This document shows, one piece after another, positions 59,973 to 64,000 of a stretch of 64,000 bases of DNA (position 1 is the first letter of the stretch; each line of letters starts with the position of its first letter). The notes beneath the pieces were generated by a model that was not told the DNA's origin, did no database searches, and was given only the letters and a program-made list of their open reading frames with translations. The stretch spans positions 124,001-188,000 of the forward strand of contig DAVZXP010000005.1 of NCBI GenBank assembly GCA_052298855.1, read 5' to 3'. The translations under genes were made by a program, and so were the position numbers. This DNA comes from Fimenecus sp052298855 (lineage in GTDB: Bacteria > Bacillota > Clostridia > Oscillospirales > Acutalibacteraceae).

Positions 59973-62054
59973 TCAGTCTTTCTTAGTTCTTTCACTGATA
60001 ATCTTCTCAGCTACGCTCTTCGGAACCGGCTTATAACCGTCGGGCTCCATAACGTACTGTCCACGACCCTGAGTCTGTGAACGGAGGTCTGTTGCGTAAC
60101 CGAACATCTCTGCAAGCGGAACTCTTGCATTGATCTGCTTGAGGCCTGAACGGTCCTCGAAGCCCTGAATCTCACCACGGCGAGCGATAAGGTTGCCCTG
60201 TACGGTGCCGAAGTATTCATCGGGAACGATAACAACAACCTTCATGATGGGCTCAAGAAGAATCGGGTCTGCAAGTCTTGCAGCTTCCTTGAATGCCATT
60301 GAACCGGCAATCTTAAACGCCATTTCTGAAGAGTCGACTTCGTGGTAAGAACCGTCGTAAAGAGTAACTTTAACGTCAACAACGGGGTAGTTTGCAAGTA
60401 CACCTGAGTTCAATGCGCCCTGGATACCCTGATCAACAGGTCCGATAAATTCCTTCGGAATCTTACCGCCGACAACAGCGTTAACGAACTCATAGCCCTT
60501 ACCGGGTTCGTTGGGCTCAAGTATGATCTTAACGTGACCGTACTGACCCGAACCGCCCGACTGGCGCTTGTACTTGGTTTCGTGGTCAACCTTCTTGCGG
60601 ATGGTTTCCTTGTAAGCAACCTGCGGCTTACCTACGTTAGCTTCAACTTTGAACTCACGAAGAAGTCTGTCAACGATGATTTCAAGGTGAAGCTCGCCCA
60701 TACCTGCGATAATGGTCTGACCTGTTTCTTCATCTGTATAGCACTTGAAGGTGGGGTCCTCTTCAGCAAGCTTCTGAAGGCCGATACCCATCTTCTCCTG
60801 TCCTGCCTTAGTCTTGGGCTCGATAGCTACACGGATAACCGGATCCGGGAAGTTCATTGACTCAAGAACGATCGGGTGCTTCTCATCGCAGAGTGTGTCA
60901 CCTGTTGTTGTATTCTTAAGACCTACGACAGCGGCAATGTCGCCTGCGTAAACTGTCTCAATGTCCTCTCTGTGGTTAGCGTGCATCTGAAGGATACGAC
61001 CCATTCTCTCTCTGGTGTTCTTAACAGAGTTATAAACGGTTGTACCTGCGTTTACAGTACCCGAGTAAACTCTGAAGAAGCAGAGCTTACCAACGAAGGG
61101 GTCTGTTGCTATCTTAAATGCAAGAGCTGAAAAAGGCTCTGAATCTGATGAATGTCTCTGCTCCTCTTCATCGGTCTCGGGGTTTACACCCTTGATAGAC
61201 TCGATGTCTGTGGGAGCCGGCATAAAGTCAACGATAGCGTCGAGGAGAGGCTGAACGCCCTTGTTACGGTAAGCTGTACCGCAGCAAATCGGAACCATCT
61301 CGTTGGCAATAGTAGCCTTACGGATAACCTTCTTAATTTCCTCAACTGTCGGCTCAACGCCTTCAAAATATTTCTCCATGAGCTCATCATCCTGCTCAAC
61401 GACTGACTCGATAAGCTGTGAACGGTACTTAGCAGCAAGCTCCTTCATATCGTCCGGGATTTCCTCACGGCGAATGTCTTTACCGAGGTCATCATAATAA
61501 ACCTCAGCGTCGTTATTGATAAGGTCAATAATACCCTTAAAGGTAGCCTCAGCGCCTATCGGGAGCTGAATCGGAACAGCGTTGCAGTTGAAACGCTCCT
61601 TGACCATATCAAGAACTCTGTAGAAATCAGCACCCATAATATCCATCTTATTAACGAAAATCATTCTGGGTACTTTGTATTCGTCAGCCTGACGCCAAAC
61701 GGTCTCAGACTGAGGCTCAACACCGCCCTTTGCGCACAAAACGGTAACAGAACCGTCAAGTACACGAAGCGAACGCTGAACTTCAACTGTGAAGTCAACG
61801 TGGCCGGGAGTGTCGATTATATTGATACGATGATTCTTCCAGAAGCAGGTGGTAGCAGCGGAAGTGATGGTAATACCTCTCTCCTGCTCCTGAGCCATCC
61901 AGTCCATGGTAGCGTCGCCGTCGTGTGTTTCACCTAATTTGTGGTTAACACCCGTGTAAAACAAAATTCTTTCTGTTGTAGTTGTTTTACCGGCGTCGAT
62001 ATGAGCCATGATACCAATATTTCTTGTTTTTTCAAGAGATACCTTTCTCGGCAT
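59973..62054 (-). CDS. fusA: Elongation factor G
   Basis: ATG 62054 (MPRKVSLEKTRNIGIMAHIDAG) follows GGAGG; a start four codons upstream is rejected. The 693-residue translocase has GTPase motifs AHIDAGKTT, DTPGHVDF and NKMD, then the domain IV and V blocks (RKVDHETKYKRQSGGSGQYG, FGYATDLRSQTQGRG). It moves tRNA and mRNA through the ribosome. Confidence 0.99.
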   Translation of the reverse strand: MPRKVSLEKTRNIGIMAHIDAGKTTTTERILFYTGVNHKLGETHDGDATMDWMAQEQERGITITSAATTCFWKNHRINIIDTPGHVDFTVEVQRSLRVLDGSVTVLCAKGGVEPQSETVWRQADEYKVPRMIFVNKMDIMGADFYRVLDMVKERFNCNAVPIQLPIGAEATFKGIIDLINNDAEVYYDDLGKDIRREEIPDDMKELAAKYRSQLIESVVEQDDELMEKYFEGVEPTVEEIKKVIRKATIANEMVPICCGTAYRNKGVQPLLDAIVDFMPAPTDIESIKGVNPETDEEEQRHSSDSEPFSALAFKIATDPFVGKLCFFRVYSGTVNAGTTVYNSVKNTRERMGRILQMHANHREDIETVYAGDIAAVVGLKNTTTGDTLCDEKHPIVLESMNFPDPVIRVAIEPKTKAGQEKMGIGLQKLAEEDPTFKCYTDEETGQTIIAGMGELHLEIIVDRLLREFKVEANVGKPQVAYKETIRKKVDHETKYKRQSGGSGQYGHVKIILEPNEPGKGYEFVNAVVGGKIPKEFIGPVDQGIQGALNSGVLANYPVVDVKVTLYDGSYHEVDSSEMAFKIAGSMAFKEAARLADPILLEPIMKVVVIVPDEYFGTVQGNLIARRGEIQGFEDRSGLKQINARVPLAEMFGYATDLRSQTQGRGQYVMEPDGYKPVPKSVAEKIISERTKKD

Positions 62055-62102
62055 AATATCCTCCATTGCCGAATTACTCGGCGTAAAAATTCTCCGGTAA
62101 AA

Positions 62103-62573
62103 TTACCATCTGAAATGTGCAAAAGCTTTGTTAGCTTCAGCCATTCTGTGTGTTTCTTCACGCTTCTTGAATGCTGCACCGGTCTCATTGACTGCGTCAA
62201 GGATCTCGTTAGCAAGTCTTTCCTTCATTGTTCTCTCTGAACGTGAACGTGCATAAAGCGTGATCCAACGGAGTCCCAAAGTCTGTCTTCTCTCGGGACG
62301 AACTTCCATCGGAACCTGATAAGTTGCACCGCCTACACGGCGAGCTTTAACTTCGAGAACAGGCATAACATTTTCCATTGCAGCATCAAAAACCTCCAAC
62401 GGTTCTTTACCTGTTTTCTCAGCGATAATGTCGAATGCGTCGTAAACGATCTTCTGGGCAACACCCTTCTTACCGTCGAGCATAACGCTGTTGATAAGCC
62501 TTGTTACAAGCTTTGAATTGTAAAGCGGATCCGGCAAAACGTCACGTTTTGCAATCTGGCCTCTTCTTGGCAC
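62103..62573 (-). CDS. rpsG: 30S ribosomal protein S7
   Basis: The start is GTG 62573 (reading PRRGQIAKRDVLPDPLYNSK), seven bases after AAGGAGGG; six further codons upstream are non-coding. The 156-residue length fits bacterial S7. AIVNARSR-like blocks (LRWITLYARSRSERTMKERL) and the HRMAEANKAFAHFRW end are typical. It nucleates the 30S head. Confidence 0.97.
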   Translation of the reverse strand: MPRRGQIAKRDVLPDPLYNSKLVTRLINSVMLDGKKGVAQKIVYDAFDIIAEKTGKEPLEVFDAAMENVMPVLEVKARRVGGATYQVPMEVRPERRQTLGLRWITLYARSRSERTMKERLANEILDAVNETGAAFKKREETHRMAEANKAFAHFRW

Positions 62574-62735
62574 TTCGCTTCCCTCCTTCATAGTAATGAT
62601 ATCATAGGTACTCTGGTGACAAAACCCGTGGTGTCAATGCAAAGAGGCATATAAAATAAATATATATATACACCAATCATAGCATTTGACTGAATTGGTA
62701 GATTCTGTCTGTTGATAATTTAAGGTCTGACTACC

Positions 62736-63158
62736 TTATTTTTTTGCGCCCTTGGGTCTCTTTGCGCCGTACTTGGAACGACTCTGCATTCTTCCGTTAA
62801 CGCCCTGTGTATCGAGTGTACCACGAATAATATGGTAACGAACACCGGGGAGATCCTTAACACGGCCGCCTCTGATAAGAACAACTGAGTGTTCCTGAAG
62901 GTTGTGGCCTACGCCCGGGATGTAAGCAGAAACTTCGATTCCGTTAGTAAGACGAACTCTGGCAAGCTTACGAAGAGCTGAGTTAGGCTTTTTAGGTGTA
63001 TCTGTCTTAACAACAGTACAAACACCTCTCTTCTGAGGAGAAGCATTATCAGTCATAACGTTCTTCTTAGAGTTAAGTCCCTTACCGAGAGCAGGAGCCT
63101 TTGACTTCTTCTCGATAGTATCTCTTCCGTTGCGTACAAGCTGGTTAAAGGTTGGCAT
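62736..63158 (-). CDS. rpsL: 30S ribosomal protein S12
   Basis: This 140-residue protein has ATG 63158 behind CGGAGGTG. PTFNQLVRNGR, the streptomycin-site loop TPKKPNSALRK, and PGVGHNLQEHSVVLIRGGRVKDLPGVRYHIIRG are conserved. Lys at the usual rpsL resistance position (TPKKPNS) is wild type. The 145 bp between rpsL and rpsG hold no gene. It is the first gene of the str cluster after rpoC. Confidence 0.98.
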   Translation of the reverse strand: MPTFNQLVRNGRDTIEKKSKAPALGKGLNSKKNVMTDNASPQKRGVCTVVKTDTPKKPNSALRKLARVRLTNGIEVSAYIPGVGHNLQEHSVVLIRGGRVKDLPGVRYHIIRGTLDTQGVNGRMQSRSKYGAKRPKGAKK

Positions 63159-63182
63159 TTTTTCACCTCCGATAAAAAATTA

Positions 63183-63280
63183 TGACACAATGTGTCAGCA
63201 AAACAAACACTATCGATTAAAATAGTGTTTATTTTGCTCACACAACCAAAGATTTTAACATTAAAAACCTTCGGTTGTCA
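63183..63280. repeat. Palindromes between rpoC and rpsL
   Basis: Three inverted repeats lie in the gap: TGACACAATGTGTCA (63183), AAACACTA..TAGTGTTT (63205-63230) and ACAACCAAAGATTTT..AAAACCTTCGGTTGT (63242-63279). On the minus strand none is followed by a clear T tract, so leader control of rpsL or an rpoC terminator are both possible. Confidence 0.45.
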
Positions 63281-63295
63281 AGCATTATTTAATTT

Positions 63296-64000
63296 TTAGT
63301 CATTTATTTCTTCTTCGGACTCGGTTGAAGCGGTATAAACTCTCTCGTTTTCTACCTCGCTGTAACAGCGCATACCTGTTCCCGAGGGAAGAAGCTTACC
63401 AATGATAACGTTCTCTTTAAGACCCATAAGGTTATCGACCTTACCCTTGATAGCTGCGTCGGTAAGAACTCTTGTCGTCTCCTGGAAAGAAGCTGCCGAC
63501 ATAAATGAGTTTGTAGCCAACGAAGCCTTTGTGATACCGAGAAGCACGGGCTCGCAAACAGGCTCGATGAACTCTTCGCCCTTTGCCTCACATTCCTGTT
63601 TAGCCTTTCTCTTCTCAATAGTAAAGTCAACCTTTTCAACCTGCTCGCCGGGGAGGAAGTGGGTTGAGCCGGGCTCTTCAACCTTGAGCTTTCTCATCAT
63701 CTGACGAACGATTACCTCGATATGCTTATCGTTGATGTCAACACCCTGCATACGGTAAGTTCTCTGAACTTCCTTGATAAGATAATCGTGAACCGCATGG
63801 ACACCGTTGATAGCAAGTATATCGTGCGGGTTGGGAGAACCCTCTGTAAGAGCTGTGCCCTTCTTAACATAAACGGGATTGCCGTTTTCGTCGGTCTCCA
63901 TATTGAATTTCTTACGGTAGCCGTAAGGAATAAGATATGATTTTTCGTCGCCCGTCTCGTCATTTGTAATAACGATATGCTCGTTTCTCTTGATTTCTCT
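63296..64000 (-). CDS. rpoC: RNA polymerase beta' subunit (C-terminal part)
   Basis: The frame enters from the right window edge and encodes the last 234 residues. NGVHAVHDYLIKEVQRTYRMQGVDINDKHIEVIVRQMMRK, then LPGEQVE and LGITKASLATNSFMSAASFQETTRVLTDAAIKGK are the conserved beta' end with the trigger-loop-proximal region. It ends in an acidic tail (TASTESEEEIND). The rpoC-rpsL-rpsG-fusA-tuf order is the usual one in Firmicutes. Confidence 0.97.
   Translation of the reverse strand, partial: REIKRNEHIVITNDETGDEKSYLIPYGYRKKFNMETDENGNPVYVKKGTALTEGSPNPHDILAINGVHAVHDYLIKEVQRTYRMQGVDINDKHIEVIVRQMMRKLKVEEPGSTHFLPGEQVEKVDFTIEKRKAKQECEAKGEEFIEPVCEPVLLGITKASLATNSFMSAASFQETTRVLTDAAIKGKVDNLMGLKENVIIGKLLPSGTGMRCYSEVENERVYTASTESEEEIND

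Noticed and set aside
1..64000. CRISPR array
   Set aside because: No regularly spaced direct repeats of 24-40 bases with unique spacers were found and no cas gene is present.

Overview
The window looks like the chromosome of a low-to-mid GC, spore-forming anaerobic Firmicute of the Ruminococcaceae/Oscillospiraceae type. Signs of this are spoIVA and a BofA-like gene, an FprA flavodiiron protein, a secreted dockerin protein, Clostridia-style two-gene pyrR-uraA, and the order rpoC-rpsL-rpsG-fusA-tuf. This placement is inferred from gene content only.

Bases 1-7745 are an AT-rich accessory island of DNA modification and defence genes, all on the + strand. The first locus is a methyltransferase ORF in which the C-terminal tail of an EcoRI-family adenine methyltransferase runs in frame into a complete cytosine-5 methyltransferase. 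It is followed by a LAGLIDADG-like protein without catalytic acids and two small PD-(D/E)XK-type proteins. Bases 3338-4581 are a graveyard: a stop-interrupted DUF4268-type nuclease start, a truncated restriction-protein N-terminus, a Nudix gene that still looks intact, and a peptide deformylase wrecked by a frameshift and by loss of its HExxH motif. The second locus is an m5C methyltransferase followed 3 bp later by a GHKL (Hsp90/MORC-like) ATPase fused to a TIR domain. This pair is the best candidate here for an undescribed defence system.

Bases 7819-12214 are the more GC-rich backbone of an integrative element: two DUF6809-type small proteins, an attenuated leader, an Xis-like protein, a helix-turn-helix replication-type protein and two tandem tyrosine recombinases. 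A PolB-type nucleotidyltransferase gene lies between them and a tRNA-Pro gene, the likely attachment site. A 5' piece of a second tRNA-Pro lies just beyond. An XRE repressor with three copies of one palindromic operator controls a divergent zinc-ribbon/TM2 unit.

From 14.8 kb on the content is mostly chromosomal: patatin, an efflux adaptor and permease, an M16 protease, an FTR-like protein, a GH2 beta-galactosidase, fprA, an operator-controlled ABC transporter, a LUD protein, pcrA, an orphan fumarase beta subunit, a DivIVA-like protein, spoIVA, the dockerin protein, ABC-F, a Ser/Thr kinase, a LytTR two-component system, pyrR-uraA, plsY, a probable 6S RNA, hflX, a heterodimeric ABC exporter, a CPA2 antiporter and the str operon with the end of rpoC.

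Two intergenic blocks (19.5-20.0 and 46.4-47.2 kb) are packed with dispersed palindromic repeats. A RAYT transposase gene at 31.4-31.9 kb carries two copies of one of these palindromes, in inverted orientation, inside its own reading frame.
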